64,000 nucleotides of DNA from Listeria farberi (lineage in GTDB: Bacteria; Bacillota; Bacilli; Lactobacillales; Listeriaceae): positions 1 to 64,000 of the forward strand of contig NZ_JAARZJ010000014.1 in NCBI RefSeq assembly GCF_014229245.1. The letters are read 5' to 3'. Each line of letters begins with the position of its first letter. Positions within the stretch are counted from its first letter, which is position 1. Under the pieces are notes generated by a model. The model saw only the letters and a program-made list of their open reading frames with translations, was not told where the DNA came from and searched no databases. Made by a program: the position numbers and the translations under genes. This document shows, one piece after another, positions 51,518-60,472 of the stretch.

Positions 51518-52168
51518 ATGCATTTAGATTCAGCTAATTTAGATGACGTGAAAAAAATTCAAACCAGTTCCATTTTTAAAGGAATTACAACGAACCCAAC
51601 TATTTTAGTAAAAGAAAAATGTAATCGAGAAACAGCAATTAATCATATTTTAGAACATACAAATAAACAAGTTTTTGTACAGACAGTTGGTTTTAGCTAT
51701 GAGGAAATTTTGGCAGATGCACGCATGTTATTAGCTACGTTTGGGAAAGAAAAAATAGCTATTAAGATTCCGGCACATGAGGCTGGTATTAACGTCATAG
51801 ACACACTCAAAAAAGAGGATAAAACCATTCAAATCTTAGGAACTGCTATTTATTCGGCTGATCAAGCAATCGCGGCTACCTTGGCTGGTGCAGATTTTGT
51901 TGCCCCATATGTGAATAGGATGAGCGCAGCGAACATCGATCCTTTTAAAGAAATCGCCCAAATGCGTCACTTTTTTGATAAAAAGGCGCTTAAAACACAA
52001 ATTATGGCAGCGAGCTTTAAACATAGTGGGCAAGTAATGCAAGCTTATGAAAGTGGCGCAGATACGGTAACAATTCCTTATGAAATTTATTCGCAAATGA
52101 CCAACAAAGTTTTAGCAGTAGAAGCAATTCGTGTCTTTAATAAAGATGCTACATTGTACGAAAAGTAA
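51518..52168 (+). CDS. Transaldolase/fructose-6-phosphate aldolase-like protein
   Basis: 216 residues. The small TalC/FSA-type transaldolase: MHLDSANLDDVKKIQ, KGITTNPTILVKEK, and the Schiff-base Lys in KEKIAIKIPAHEAG. YSADQAIAATLAGADFVAPYVNRM completes the barrel pattern. It cleaves or transfers three-carbon dihydroxyacetone units on ketose phosphates. GGTGAGGG precedes the ATG, 6 nt after the epimerase. The role would be to channel the PTS-derived sugar phosphate into glycolysis. Confidence 0.87.
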   Translation: MHLDSANLDDVKKIQTSSIFKGITTNPTILVKEKCNRETAINHILEHTNKQVFVQTVGFSYEEILADARMLLATFGKEKIAIKIPAHEAGINVIDTLKKEDKTIQILGTAIYSADQAIAATLAGADFVAPYVNRMSAANIDPFKEIAQMRHFFDKKALKTQIMAASFKHSGQVMQAYESGADTVTIPYEIYSQMTNKVLAVEAIRVFNKDATLYEK

Positions 52169-52277
52169 CAATCTCCTTCTCATGTTGTGGAAGTGTGTGG
52201 AGAAAACTTGTGATGAAAGCGCATTCTTAAGCGCCGAACCCTATGCTATAATTAGGCTATCAAAGGGGGGGAGACGC

Positions 52278-54338
52278 ATGTATCTGGATAACAGAAGTAA
52301 AACACTATTTCAAGAAGTCATAAAAAATCCGAACATTACAAATAAACAACTCGAAGTAAAGTATAAATTATCGCGTTACCAAATCAGCTATAGTTTTCAG
52401 AAAGTAAACGAATGGCTTAAGTGGAAAAATTATCCAGAAGTAAAGCGTTCCAAAAACGGCAGATTTATATTAGAACCCGAGCTTACAGCGCTATTTTCTG
52501 AAAAAGAAACTCGAGATCCAAGCGTAGAATACTTACCTTCTGAAAATGAACGTGCTAATTTAATTTTGCTGATGCTTTTAACAGCAAAAGAAGAACTATC
52601 CCTCGCCCATTTTACAACGAAGATTCAAGTAAGCAAAAACACTATTCTTCGTGATTTAAAAGTAGCACAAAAATTACTTCCTAAAGAAACTACTGTCACT
52701 TATAGTAGAGCATCGGGTTATCAGTTGGCAGGCAGTGAGTGGGAACTGCGCAAGGTTCTGACACAAGTTGTTAGTAGTGTGAAAGAGATGTTTCGAGGAG
52801 AACACTATTTCTTATCGTATTCAGGAATTGAAAAAGTCCAACTAATGGAAATTCGCCGCACACTTGAAGAAGCAGAAGCGATGATGCAAATAAAATTCAC
52901 CTATGAACAAATCGAATTACTACCCTATCTGCTATCCGTGATGTTCTTAAGAATCAGAGACCGGCGCTTAATCGACACTGCTTTTCATATTGACGAGAAA
53001 TCACTTTCAGACACGCGAGAATACCATATTACCGATATTTTGCTCGAAAAAACCGGCCCAGTTCCAGAACAAGAGCGACTTTTCATCACATTACAACTTC
53101 TTACAACAAACATCTTTTCCGGCGAAATTTTAACTGAAAAATTAACAGAAGACTTGGAAAAAGTTGTCCTCACATGCTTAGACCTATTCGAGAAAAAAGC
53201 ACTTGTTTCCCTTAAAAACAAACATATCTTAATTGAAAAATTACTCTTACATCTAAAACCAGCCTATTACCGGATTAAATACCAAATGAATTTGGAAGAT
53301 ACACTTTATGAAAAATTCAATCAAGAATTCGAGGCGCTTAACTTTATTGTGAAAGAAGCTTTTGACCCACTTGCGAAATTTATTGGTCGCGAAATCCCGG
53401 CAGGCGAAATATTCTTCATTTCGTTGTTCATCGGTAGCGATATGATTCCGCAAAACGATATTTATCATAAACAAAAACGAGCGATTGTTCTTTGTCCGAG
53501 TGGGGTTACTTTTTCGAAAATCATGGAAAATATTTTAGTAAAACTATTCCCGGAAATCCATTTTTATCCAACTATATCTGTTCGTGAATACGCCTTTTTT
53601 AAAGCAGAAGTTGATATTGTTTTTTCTTCCATTCCATTAAAAGATGGTGAAAATGTCTTTGTTGTTCAGCCATTTATGAACGATATCGAAAAAACACAAC
53701 TGCGGCAACACGTCTTACAAAACTTATTTGGAATGGGAAATCAGCTCACAAGTATTGATAAAATCATGGAAGTAGTGGAGCGTAACGCCGTTATAAAGGA
53801 TCCGAATGCAATACGAGATGGAATCATTGATATTTTGTCCGCTAATACAGCTACAAATGAAAATAAACGTGTGAAAAAAGTCTATTTACATGATTTAATC
53901 ACCGAAGATAACATCATGATTTGTGAGGATGTTAAAAACTATCAAGAAGCGATTCGGTTAGCTAGTCAGCCGCTGTTACTGCAACAAGCAATTACAGCAA
54001 ACTATGTAAAGACCATGATTGATAACCATAAATTCCACGATCCGTACATTATTATCGGTGAAGATATTGCCATTCCACACGCAATGCCTAATGCAGGGGT
54101 GAATCGACTCGCTATGTCTCTTTTAGTCGTGAAAAATGGCGTATTTTTTTCAGAAACAGAACAAGTTCATTTCGTAATAGTCATCGCACCCGTGGATAAA
54201 GAGCAACATATTGAAGCACTTTATCAAATCGTTCATTTAGCAGAGAATCACCAAATTTTAGACGATTTACTTGAAAACGCAACCAAAGAAAAAGTCATGC
54301 AAACAATCAACCAATTAGTAATTAGAGAGGATGAATAA
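52278..54338 (+). CDS. PRD-containing transcriptional activator (BglG/ManR/LicR-type)
   Basis: 686 residues. Two N-terminal helix-turn-helix modules (about 10-60, then ENERANLILLMLLTAKEELS at about 95-190) are followed by two PTS regulation domains with His residues. An EIIB-Gat-like segment (AIVLCPSGVTFSKIMENILV) and a C-terminal EIIA-type domain with the phosphorylatable His in GEDIAIPHAMPNAG come last. Start 52278 follows AAAGGGGGGGA. It should activate the operon it is part of, depending on the phosphorylation state set by EII components encoded downstream (IIA at 54972, IIB at 57574). Confidence 0.88.
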   Translation: MYLDNRSKTLFQEVIKNPNITNKQLEVKYKLSRYQISYSFQKVNEWLKWKNYPEVKRSKNGRFILEPELTALFSEKETRDPSVEYLPSENERANLILLMLLTAKEELSLAHFTTKIQVSKNTILRDLKVAQKLLPKETTVTYSRASGYQLAGSEWELRKVLTQVVSSVKEMFRGEHYFLSYSGIEKVQLMEIRRTLEEAEAMMQIKFTYEQIELLPYLLSVMFLRIRDRRLIDTAFHIDEKSLSDTREYHITDILLEKTGPVPEQERLFITLQLLTTNIFSGEILTEKLTEDLEKVVLTCLDLFEKKALVSLKNKHILIEKLLLHLKPAYYRIKYQMNLEDTLYEKFNQEFEALNFIVKEAFDPLAKFIGREIPAGEIFFISLFIGSDMIPQNDIYHKQKRAIVLCPSGVTFSKIMENILVKLFPEIHFYPTISVREYAFFKAEVDIVFSSIPLKDGENVFVVQPFMNDIEKTQLRQHVLQNLFGMGNQLTSIDKIMEVVERNAVIKDPNAIRDGIIDILSANTATNENKRVKKVYLHDLITEDNIMICEDVKNYQEAIRLASQPLLLQQAITANYVKTMIDNHKFHDPYIIIGEDIAIPHAMPNAGVNRLAMSLLVVKNGVFFSETEQVHFVIVIAPVDKEQHIEALYQIVHLAENHQILDDLLENATKEKVMQTINQLVIREDE

Positions 54339-54341
54339 ATT

Positions 54342-54944
54342 TTGGATAAACAAGCTATTTTAAATAATATTCACCAAACATGGCAAGAAGAAGCAAATGC
54401 GATTTCCCGTTTGCCGGAAGTAACAAGTGAAGAGGCCCTCGTTAAAACTGTTGAAAAAATCGCCAAGTGCACAGGGAAAATAGTCGTATCTGGTTGTGGA
54501 ACGTCCGGCGTCGCTGCGAAAAAATTAGTACATTCTTTCAATTGTATCGAACGTCCAGCCGTCTTTTTAACCCCATCAGATGCTGTGCACGGGACTCTTG
54601 GCGTACTTCAAAAAGAAGATATATTGATTCTCATTTCAAAAGGTGGGAATACAGGCGAATTACTTAATTTAATTCCTGCTTGTAAAACAAAAGGAAGTAC
54701 ATTGATTGGCGTAACAGAAAACCCAGAATCCGTTATCGCCAATGAAGCAGATGTCTTTTTCCCAGTAAGTGTAAGTAAAGAACCAGACCCTTTTAATATG
54801 TTAGCAACGGCAAGTACAATGGCTGTTATTGCAAGTTTTGATGCAGTTATTGTTTGCTTAATGACCTATATGAATTACACAAAAGAGCAGTTTTCCGTCA
54901 TCCATCCTGGTGGTGCCGTTGGAAACAAATTATTAAATAAATAA
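54342..54944 (+). CDS. SIS-domain sugar isomerase (KpsF/GutQ-like)
   Basis: 200 residues, a single SIS domain without CBS domains. KIVVSGCGTSGVAAKKLVHS holds the first SIS loop, and ILILISKGGNTGELLNLIPACK the second. TLIGVTENPESVIANEADV follows. KpsF/GutQ enzymes convert ribulose-5-P to arabinose-5-P; the lack of CBS domains and the operon context point to a catabolic aldose-ketose isomerase. TTG start; it begins 3 nt after the regulator stop. Confidence 0.85.
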   Translation: MDKQAILNNIHQTWQEEANAISRLPEVTSEEALVKTVEKIAKCTGKIVVSGCGTSGVAAKKLVHSFNCIERPAVFLTPSDAVHGTLGVLQKEDILILISKGGNTGELLNLIPACKTKGSTLIGVTENPESVIANEADVFFPVSVSKEPDPFNMLATASTMAVIASFDAVIVCLMTYMNYTKEQFSVIHPGGAVGNKLLNK

Positions 54945-54971
54945 ACAAGCAGCCAGTCGGAGGGATGCAAT

Positions 54972-55439
54972 TTGGATGTATTAGAATATTTTAAAGAAGA
55001 AATGGTTCGATTTTCAAACGAACAGGATAAAGAAAAATTACTTGCGGAAATGGCGGAACAGTTATGTGAAGTAGGCGCTGTAAAGCCGAGTTTCAAAGAT
55101 GCGGTAATTAAACGGGAAAAAGTTTTTCCAACCGGATTACTAACCGCGCACGCCGGGGTTGCCATTCCGCATACAGATAGCGAACATGTTATTCGGCCAG
55201 TGGTGGCTGTACGAATACTCAAGAAGCCCGTTTCATTTATTGAAATGGCCTCTGATAACGAAGCAATTGATGTGAGAATTGTCTTTATGATGGCGCTAAG
55301 GAGTGCCGATGAACAACTAGATATGCTACAAACACTTATTCAACTTATTCAAGACGAGGAGGTGATGACGACCTTACTTAAAGCGCAAGAAACGGGAGAT
55401 GTTCTTTCCGCAATAGAACATTTTTCTAAGAATAATTAA
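54972..55439 (+). CDS. PTS EIIA component, fructose/galactitol type
   Basis: 155 residues. The cytosolic phosphocarrier domain that moves phosphate from HPr to EIIB. The active His is in HAGVAIPHTDSEHVI (about residue 65). The rest, IKREKVFPTGLLTAHAG, FIEMASDNEAIDVRIVFMMAL and LQTLIQLIQDEEVM, is the standard EIIA-Fru/Gat fold. TTG start with GGAGGGA upstream. It works with the IIB and IIC genes 2 kb downstream in the same operon. Confidence 0.9.
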   Translation: MDVLEYFKEEMVRFSNEQDKEKLLAEMAEQLCEVGAVKPSFKDAVIKREKVFPTGLLTAHAGVAIPHTDSEHVIRPVVAVRILKKPVSFIEMASDNEAIDVRIVFMMALRSADEQLDMLQTLIQLIQDEEVMTTLLKAQETGDVLSAIEHFSKNN

Positions 55440-55455
55440 GGGAGGTCGGGAATAG

Positions 55456-55854
55456 ATGGGGAGTTTTTTTGCAAGTTTTGTAGACTGGCTAATAGGAAGT
55501 CCAGGTAGGTTTGTCGTTAACTTAATTGAAGATAATATGCTGGTTTTTATGGTTATAGTAATGATCTACGCCACCACCATTTTATACGCCAAGTGGACAC
55601 TCGCATACTACTTACCGAAAAAAATGAATCAGTTAGCAGAAATGAAAACGTGGGAGCTGGACGAATTATATGCAGCGTGGCAAACAAAGAAAAAAGCTCT
55701 ACCGTGGTACATTCTCGTGCCAAGCCGAAATGAATTTTGGGTGAAATCAGCCCGAAATGCACCAGAATCAACTAAATTACTCCATTTTAGTCAACAAAAA
55801 TTAAAACTAAGTGACAAAGAAAAGTTACAAAAAATCATAGAAATTCAATCTTGA
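55456..55854 (+). CDS. Conserved membrane protein in the PTS operon, unknown
   Basis: 132 residues with one or two transmembrane helices (about residues 25-55, NMLVFMVIVMIYATTILYAKW). A cytosolic domain with TWELDELYAAWQTKKKALPWYILVPSRNEFW and a C-terminal helix (KLSDKEKLQKIIEI) follows. I know no function. It sits between EIIA and the second epimerase, with GGAGG before the ATG, so it is co-expressed with the transporter. A PTS accessory or stabilising role is possible but speculative. Confidence 0.7.
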   Translation: MGSFFASFVDWLIGSPGRFVVNLIEDNMLVFMVIVMIYATTILYAKWTLAYYLPKKMNQLAEMKTWELDELYAAWQTKKKALPWYILVPSRNEFWVKSARNAPESTKLLHFSQQKLKLSDKEKLQKIIEIQS

Positions 55855-55864
55855 GGTGATAATA

Positions 55865-56515
55865 GTGGCAAAAATAGTTCCGTCTGTTTTTGGAGCAGAC
55901 ATTGGCAGAATTAATGAACAGTTACAAGTCTTAGAGAAAAATGGCATCGATTTATTACATGTAGATATGATGGATGGCTCGTTCGTTCCGAATATTGCTT
56001 TTGGTCCAGATCAAATCAAAATGATGAAAAAAGGCACAAAACTTCAATTTGATGTTCATATGATGGTGTATGAACCAGACCGTTATATTCCAAGATTAGT
56101 GGAAGCAGGCGCACATATGATTACAGTCCACCAAGAAGCGACGACTCATTTGCATCGTACAATTCAACTAATTAAAAGTTACGGAGTTCGCGCGGGAGTT
56201 GTGTTAAATCCAGGTACACCACCAAGCACTTTGGAATACGTGTTAGATGATATTGACTGTATTTTGCTTATGACTGTAAATCCAGGATTAGGTGGTCAAA
56301 AATTCTTCCAATCAAGTTTAGAAAAAATCAGAAAAACCAAGGCGTATATTGGAAACCGTCCTATTCAAATTGAAGTAGACGGCGGAGTGAATGCCGAACT
56401 TGCGAAAGAATGTACACTTGCAGGTGCGGATTTAATCGTTGTAGGATCTTACTTATTTGAAGGAGATATCGAAGCGAATTTGGAGAAGTTATCGAAAGGA
56501 GTTTTAACAGAATGA
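55865..56515 (+). CDS. rpe: Ribulose-phosphate 3-epimerase (copy 2)
   Basis: About 216 residues, closer to canonical Rpe than copy 1. AKIVPSVFGADIGRINEQL, HVDMMDGSFVPNIAFGPDQI (metal D and MDG), FDVHMMVYEPDRYIPRL, LMTVNPGLGGQKFFQSSLEK and IEVDGGVNAELAKE are full Rpe blocks. Ribulose-5-P to xylulose-5-P is the expected reaction. GTG 55865 is preferred over GTG 55856 because GAGGTGAT lies upstream of it. Its stop overlaps the dehydrogenase ATG. Confidence 0.87.
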   Translation: MAKIVPSVFGADIGRINEQLQVLEKNGIDLLHVDMMDGSFVPNIAFGPDQIKMMKKGTKLQFDVHMMVYEPDRYIPRLVEAGAHMITVHQEATTHLHRTIQLIKSYGVRAGVVLNPGTPPSTLEYVLDDIDCILLMTVNPGLGGQKFFQSSLEKIRKTKAYIGNRPIQIEVDGGVNAELAKECTLAGADLIVVGSYLFEGDIEANLEKLSKGVLTE

Positions 56516-57558
56516 AAGCTTTAAAATTATATGGAAAAAGAGATTTGCGTTATGAAGAAGCGGATATGCCAACAATCGAACAGCCAGATGATGTTATTTT
56601 GAAAGTGAAAACGGTTGGGATTTGCGGATCTGATATTTCGAGATACAGTAAACTTGGTCCGTACGTACCAGGAATGGTGTGGGGACATGAATTTTCAGGA
56701 GAAGTGATTGAGGTTGGTAGTGAGGTAACGGATATTGAAGTTGGTGATAGGGCTGCCGGATGCCCAGCACTCTATTGCGGTGAGTGTGAATACTGTAAAA
56801 AAGGCGAATTCGCCCGCTGTCGGAAGCTAACAGTAATCGGAGCAAGACATCCCGGAGCCTATGCTGAGTATATCAAACTTCCAGCAGAAAATGTAGTAAA
56901 AATACCAGACGAATTAGATTATGAAGCTGCTGCACTTGTAGAACCTTCCGCAGTAGTCGTTCATGGGTTTTATCATACGAAATTACAAGCAGGCGATGAT
57001 GTCGTTGTTGTCGGAAGCGGCAATATCGGTTTGCTAGCAATTCAATGGGCAAAAGTTTTTGGCGCAAAAAGAGTTATTGCAATTGATGTAGACGATAAAA
57101 AGTTAGCTCTTGCAAAAGAAGTAGGAGCAGACGTCGTTATTAATTCTTTAAAAGAAGATCCGTTAGAAGTAGTCGCTGCACATACAGATGATCTAAACGC
57201 TGATTTAGTTGTAGAAGCAGCGGGATCACCCATTACATCTGCCCAAGTTTTTGCCTATGCCAAAAAAGGTGGAGGCGTCGTTTTCCTTGGAATTCCATAC
57301 GCGGATGTAACAATCGAACGTTTCTATTTTGAAAAAATTGTTCGGAGCGAGCTTACTGTTTGGGGTTCATGGAACGCAATTTCCGCACCATTTCCAGGGA
57401 AAGAGTGGCAAACAACCATTCACTTCCTAGCCAATAAACAAATCAACATTGAGCCAATGATTACACATCGTCTTTCACTTGCTGAAGGACCAGAAGTTTT
57501 TGAGCGAATCTATGAAAGAAATGAATTTTTCGGGAAAGTATTATTTTTCCCAGAATGA
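56512..57558 (+). CDS. Zinc-dependent polyol/sugar-phosphate dehydrogenase
   Basis: 348 residues, medium-chain dehydrogenase of the sorbitol/galactitol-1-phosphate type. Catalytic zinc: Cys in GICGSDISRY and His-Glu in WGHEFSGEVIEV. The structural zinc lobe has four cysteines between residues 85 and 105 (CPALYCGECEYC...C). The nucleotide loop is VVVGSGNIGLLAIQWAKVFG, with AIDVDDKK indicating NAD preference. It overlaps the epimerase gene (ATGA). The expected reaction is oxidation of a polyol phosphate delivered by the PTS to a ketose phosphate. Confidence 0.88.
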   Translation: MKALKLYGKRDLRYEEADMPTIEQPDDVILKVKTVGICGSDISRYSKLGPYVPGMVWGHEFSGEVIEVGSEVTDIEVGDRAAGCPALYCGECEYCKKGEFARCRKLTVIGARHPGAYAEYIKLPAENVVKIPDELDYEAAALVEPSAVVVHGFYHTKLQAGDDVVVVGSGNIGLLAIQWAKVFGAKRVIAIDVDDKKLALAKEVGADVVINSLKEDPLEVVAAHTDDLNADLVVEAAGSPITSAQVFAYAKKGGGVVFLGIPYADVTIERFYFEKIVRSELTVWGSWNAISAPFPGKEWQTTIHFLANKQINIEPMITHRLSLAEGPEVFERIYERNEFFGKVLFFPE

Positions 57559-57573
57559 TAGGGGGATTTTAAG

Positions 57574-57867
57574 ATGAAAAAGAAGAGAATTTATGTATGT
57601 TGTGGGACTGGAATTGCGACTTCCACAGTTATTTCCAAAAAAGTACGTGCAGTTTTAGATGAAAAGCGCATTCCATATGAAATTAGTCAATGCACGGTTC
57701 AAGAAGTAGCATCAAAAGTAAGTACATCCAAGCCAGACATTATTGTTAGCTCAACGACTGTTACAGGCGATGTTGGTGATGTACCGGTTGTTATTGGGAG
57801 ATCATTTTTAACAGGCCTTAAAAAACAAGAAACAATCGATGAAATACTCGCGATACTTCAAGATTAA
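57574..57867 (+). CDS. PTS EIIB component, galactitol family
   Basis: 97 residues. IYVCCGTGIATSTVISKKV holds the active-site Cys and phosphate loop. ISQCTVQEVASKVSTSKPDIIVSSTTV and GRSFLTGLKKQETI complete the GatB-type fold. It receives phosphate from EIIA (54972) and phosphorylates the incoming polyol at the membrane. GGGGGATT precedes the ATG, 15 nt after the dehydrogenase. It is also a likely partner for the PRD activator at 52278. Confidence 0.92.
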   Translation: MKKKRIYVCCGTGIATSTVISKKVRAVLDEKRIPYEISQCTVQEVASKVSTSKPDIIVSSTTVTGDVGDVPVVIGRSFLTGLKKQETIDEILAILQD

Positions 57868-57881
57868 AGGGAGGGCACAAA

Positions 57882-59153
57882 ATGGATATTATTCTAGATT
57901 TCTTTAAATATATTATCGGACTTGGTGTAACAGTTATGATGCCAATTATCATTACCATTCTAGGTGTGATTTTCCGCAAGAAAATTAGTGTAGCTTTTAA
58001 AGCAGGATTAACAGTTGGTGTTGGGTTTGTTGGACTAGGCGTTATTACTTCACTTATGTTAACGACCATTACACCAGTAACAAAAGCACTCGTAGAAAAT
58101 TATAATTTCAAATTAACCGCGACGGATATCGGCTGGGGAGTCGGGTCATCACTCGCATGGGGAACTGAAGTAGTACCATTTGTTTTCGTCGCAATTATTG
58201 CAACTAATATTTTAATGATTGCCTTTAAATGGACGAAAACAATGGATGTTGATATTTGGAACTACTGGCAGCCGCTTTTTATCGCGAGTGCACTTTACTT
58301 AACGACCGGTAGTATGATTATTGCTATTCTTAGTTCGATTATTAATATGGCAATTATTTTCAAAATCGCTGACTGGACACAAAAAGATGTAGAGGATGTA
58401 TTAGGTTTGGATGGAATTTCCCTACCACAAATTCAAACTTCTGGGTGGGCTCTTGTTGGTTATCCGATGAACTGGTTACTTGGAAAAATTCCTGGCGTTA
58501 GGAAAATCAATTGGTCCACAGAGAAAGTTCAAACCCGCTTAGGTATTTTCGGCGAACCAATGCTGATGGGCTTAATTATCGGTGGTGGACTTGCAGCAAT
58601 TGCGCAAATGCCACTAAGCCAAGTACTGCAAACCGGAGTAACAATTGCAGCTAGTTTAGTACTTATTCCGCGGATGGTTTCGCTTTTAATGGACGGGCTT
58701 ACCGTTATTTCAGAAGCTGCCCATGAATTCATGGAAAAACGTTTCCCAGGTCGCGAACTATTTATCGGACTAGATTCAGCAGTTGGGATTGGACACCCAT
58801 TTGTACTTTCACTTGGACTTTTAATGATTCCAATTACTTTAATCTTGGCATTCATTTTGCCAGGCAATAAAGTATTACCTTTAGCTGATTTAACGGCATT
58901 ACCATTCTATATGATTTTTGCCATTGTGCCATCAAAAGGTAATTTGTTTAGAGGTATTTTTACAGGTATCGTTATCGTCATTATTACCCTCTACCTATCA
59001 GGCGCAGCGGCACCACTGATGACAGAACTTGCTGGTCAAATCGGCTATAATATACCGAAAGATGCTGTAGAAGTAACTTCTCTAGCTGTAGGGACTCAGT
59101 GGTATACTTGGATTGTATATTACGGACTTCATTGGTTCGGAGGCATTCTTTAA
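57882..59153 (+). CDS. PTS EIIC component, galactitol family permease
   Basis: 423 residues with about nine to eleven transmembrane helices. IIGLGVTVMMPIIITILGVIFRKK and KAGLTVGVGFVGLGVITSLM open a GatC-type permease. IGWGVGSSLAWGTEVVPFVF and FIGLDSAVGIGHPFVLSLG are conserved substrate-region segments. GGAGGG precedes the ATG. With IIA and IIB it forms a complete group translocator. The Gat family carries galactitol, arabitol, ribitol and related polyols; with the pentose-phosphate enzymes beside it, a pentitol is more likely than galactitol (inference). Confidence 0.92.
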   Translation: MDIILDFFKYIIGLGVTVMMPIIITILGVIFRKKISVAFKAGLTVGVGFVGLGVITSLMLTTITPVTKALVENYNFKLTATDIGWGVGSSLAWGTEVVPFVFVAIIATNILMIAFKWTKTMDVDIWNYWQPLFIASALYLTTGSMIIAILSSIINMAIIFKIADWTQKDVEDVLGLDGISLPQIQTSGWALVGYPMNWLLGKIPGVRKINWSTEKVQTRLGIFGEPMLMGLIIGGGLAAIAQMPLSQVLQTGVTIAASLVLIPRMVSLLMDGLTVISEAAHEFMEKRFPGRELFIGLDSAVGIGHPFVLSLGLLMIPITLILAFILPGNKVLPLADLTALPFYMIFAIVPSKGNLFRGIFTGIVIVIITLYLSGAAAPLMTELAGQIGYNIPKDAVEVTSLAVGTQWYTWIVYYGLHWFGGIL

Positions 59154-59164
59154 TTGTAATATAG

Positions 59165-59200
59165 TGAAACAAGCATTAGTTCGCGCTAATGCTTATTTCA
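59165..59200 (+). terminator. Terminator of the PTS operon
   Basis: TGAAA-AAGCATTAG pairs with CTAATGCTT-TTTCA around a TTCGCG loop; only a short T-tract follows, so efficiency is uncertain. Confidence 0.65.
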
Positions 59201-59224
59201 TTTCCATGAAGAATTTTTAGCTAG

Positions 59225-59253
59225 TAGACAACCCTCAGACAGTTCTATATAAT
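59225..59253 (+). promoter_or_regulatory. Promoter of the second PRPP synthetase gene
   Basis: TAGACA (59225-59230), 17 nt, TATAAT (59248-59253), about 40 nt before the start. Confidence 0.75.
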
Positions 59254-59292
59254 AATAAGGAGAAGAAATTAGTACGGCGGAAGGAGATAGCA

Positions 59293-60228
59293 ATGACAGG
59301 CAAAATGAAACTTTTTTCTGTGACGAGTGAGAGACCACTTGCGACAAAAATTGCAGATTATCTAGATATACCTTTATGTGAGGTGGAGCTCCAGAAGTTC
59401 AGTGATGGAGAAGTGAAAATTAATATTGAGGAAAGTATCCGCGGTACTAACGCGTATGTTGTTCAATCAATGAATGCAAACGTAAATGAACGCTTAATGG
59501 AACTTTTAATCATGGTAGATGCCTTAAAACGCGCCTCCGTGCACTCAATTAATATAATTATGCCTTATTATGGCTATGCTCGTCAGGACAGAAAAGCACG
59601 CTCAAGAGAACCTATTACTGCCAAATTAATGGCAAACTTAATCCAACGTGCGGGAGCAAATCGTTTAATTACGGTTGATTTGCATGCAGCTCAAATTCAA
59701 GGCTTTTTCAATATTCCAATCGATCATCTGTCAGCAGTTCCACTTATCGGTGATTATTTGATTGAAAAATACGGTGAAGAGGACGTTGTTGTAGTCGCAC
59801 CAGACCATAGTGGTGTTGTTCGTGCACGTAGAATTGCTGATCGGTTAAATGCGCCAATTGCCATTTTAAATCGTAAACCAAGACCGCACGAAGATGAGAT
59901 TATGAGCGTTATCGGCGACGTGAAAGGCAAAGTCGCAATCGTTGTCGATGATATTATTGATACAGGTGTACGTGCCACAACTTCAGCTGACATTTTACTT
60001 GAAAAAGGGGCAGTAGAAGTAATCGCGTGCGCAACCCATTCAGTCATGGCTGGAGACGCGACTGAACGTTTGCAAAACTCAAGAATCAAAGAAGTTATTA
60101 CATCCGACTCTATCGACCTTCCAGAAGAAAAACAATTCGAAAAACTAACCACGATTTCCATTGGACGCATCCTAGGCCGCGCAATCGAAGGCGTCCAAGA
60201 AAACCGTTCATTGCATCCGTTATTTTAA
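59293..60228 (+). CDS. prs2: Ribose-phosphate pyrophosphokinase (PRPP synthetase, second copy)
   Basis: 311 residues. It makes PRPP from ribose-5-phosphate and [37 protein letters not shown] and [20 protein letters not shown] are the ATP flexible loop blocks. [18 protein letters not shown] is the signature, and [20 protein letters not shown] the PRPP loop. Its position just after the pentose operon is telling: ribose-5-P made by RpiB would feed it. Listeria has another prs elsewhere as the main copy (known for the genus). AAGGAGAT precedes the ATG. Confidence 0.92.
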   Translation: MTGKMKLFSVTSERPLATKIADYLDIPLCEVELQKFSDGEVKINIEESIRGTNAYVVQSMNANVNERLMELLIMVDALKRASVHSINIIMPYYGYARQDRKARSREPITAKLMANLIQRAGANRLITVDLHAAQIQGFFNIPIDHLSAVPLIGDYLIEKYGEEDVVVVAPDHSGVVRARRIADRLNAPIAILNRKPRPHEDEIMSVIGDVKGKVAIVVDDIIDTGVRATTSADILLEKGAVEVIACATHSVMAGDATERLQNSRIKEVITSDSIDLPEEKQFEKLTTISIGRILGRAIEGVQENRSLHPLF

Positions 60229-60237
60229 ATATTAAAC

Positions 60238-60275
60238 TTAAAAACAGTAACTTAGCATAGTGCTGTTTTTTTGTT
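60238..60275 (+). terminator. Terminator of prs2
   Basis: ACAGTA pairs with TGCTGT (one wobble) within a longer A/T-flanked stem, followed by T7. Confidence 0.65.
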
Positions 60276-60472
60276 TTTAGTAATCTGTCGACCAGCAGTA
60301 ACGTAAAAAACACCGAAGACCGACAGAAAGTTGTGAATGCTTGGAGGAAGCAGAGTTTGGAGATATTTGCTTTGAAAAAGTATGCTGGCAAAAGTAGATT
60401 TCATCTGATTTTGAACAGGTCGACAGAAACAGCCTTTTGAGGTAAGATGGGAGTAAGAAGAAAAGTGCACGG
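60276..60472 (+). other. Region between prs2 and the CRISPR, probable leader
   Basis: No gene with a start and ribosome site is visible. It is the leader side of the array (first perfect repeat at 60473). TTGAGG-like and TAAGAT-like boxes near 60437-60455 might form the rliB promoter, but none is convincing. Confidence 0.4.

Noticed and set aside
50843-56515. Two epimerase genes as a recent duplication
   Set aside because: Their sequences differ widely outside family blocks, so they are old paralogues or separate acquisitions.
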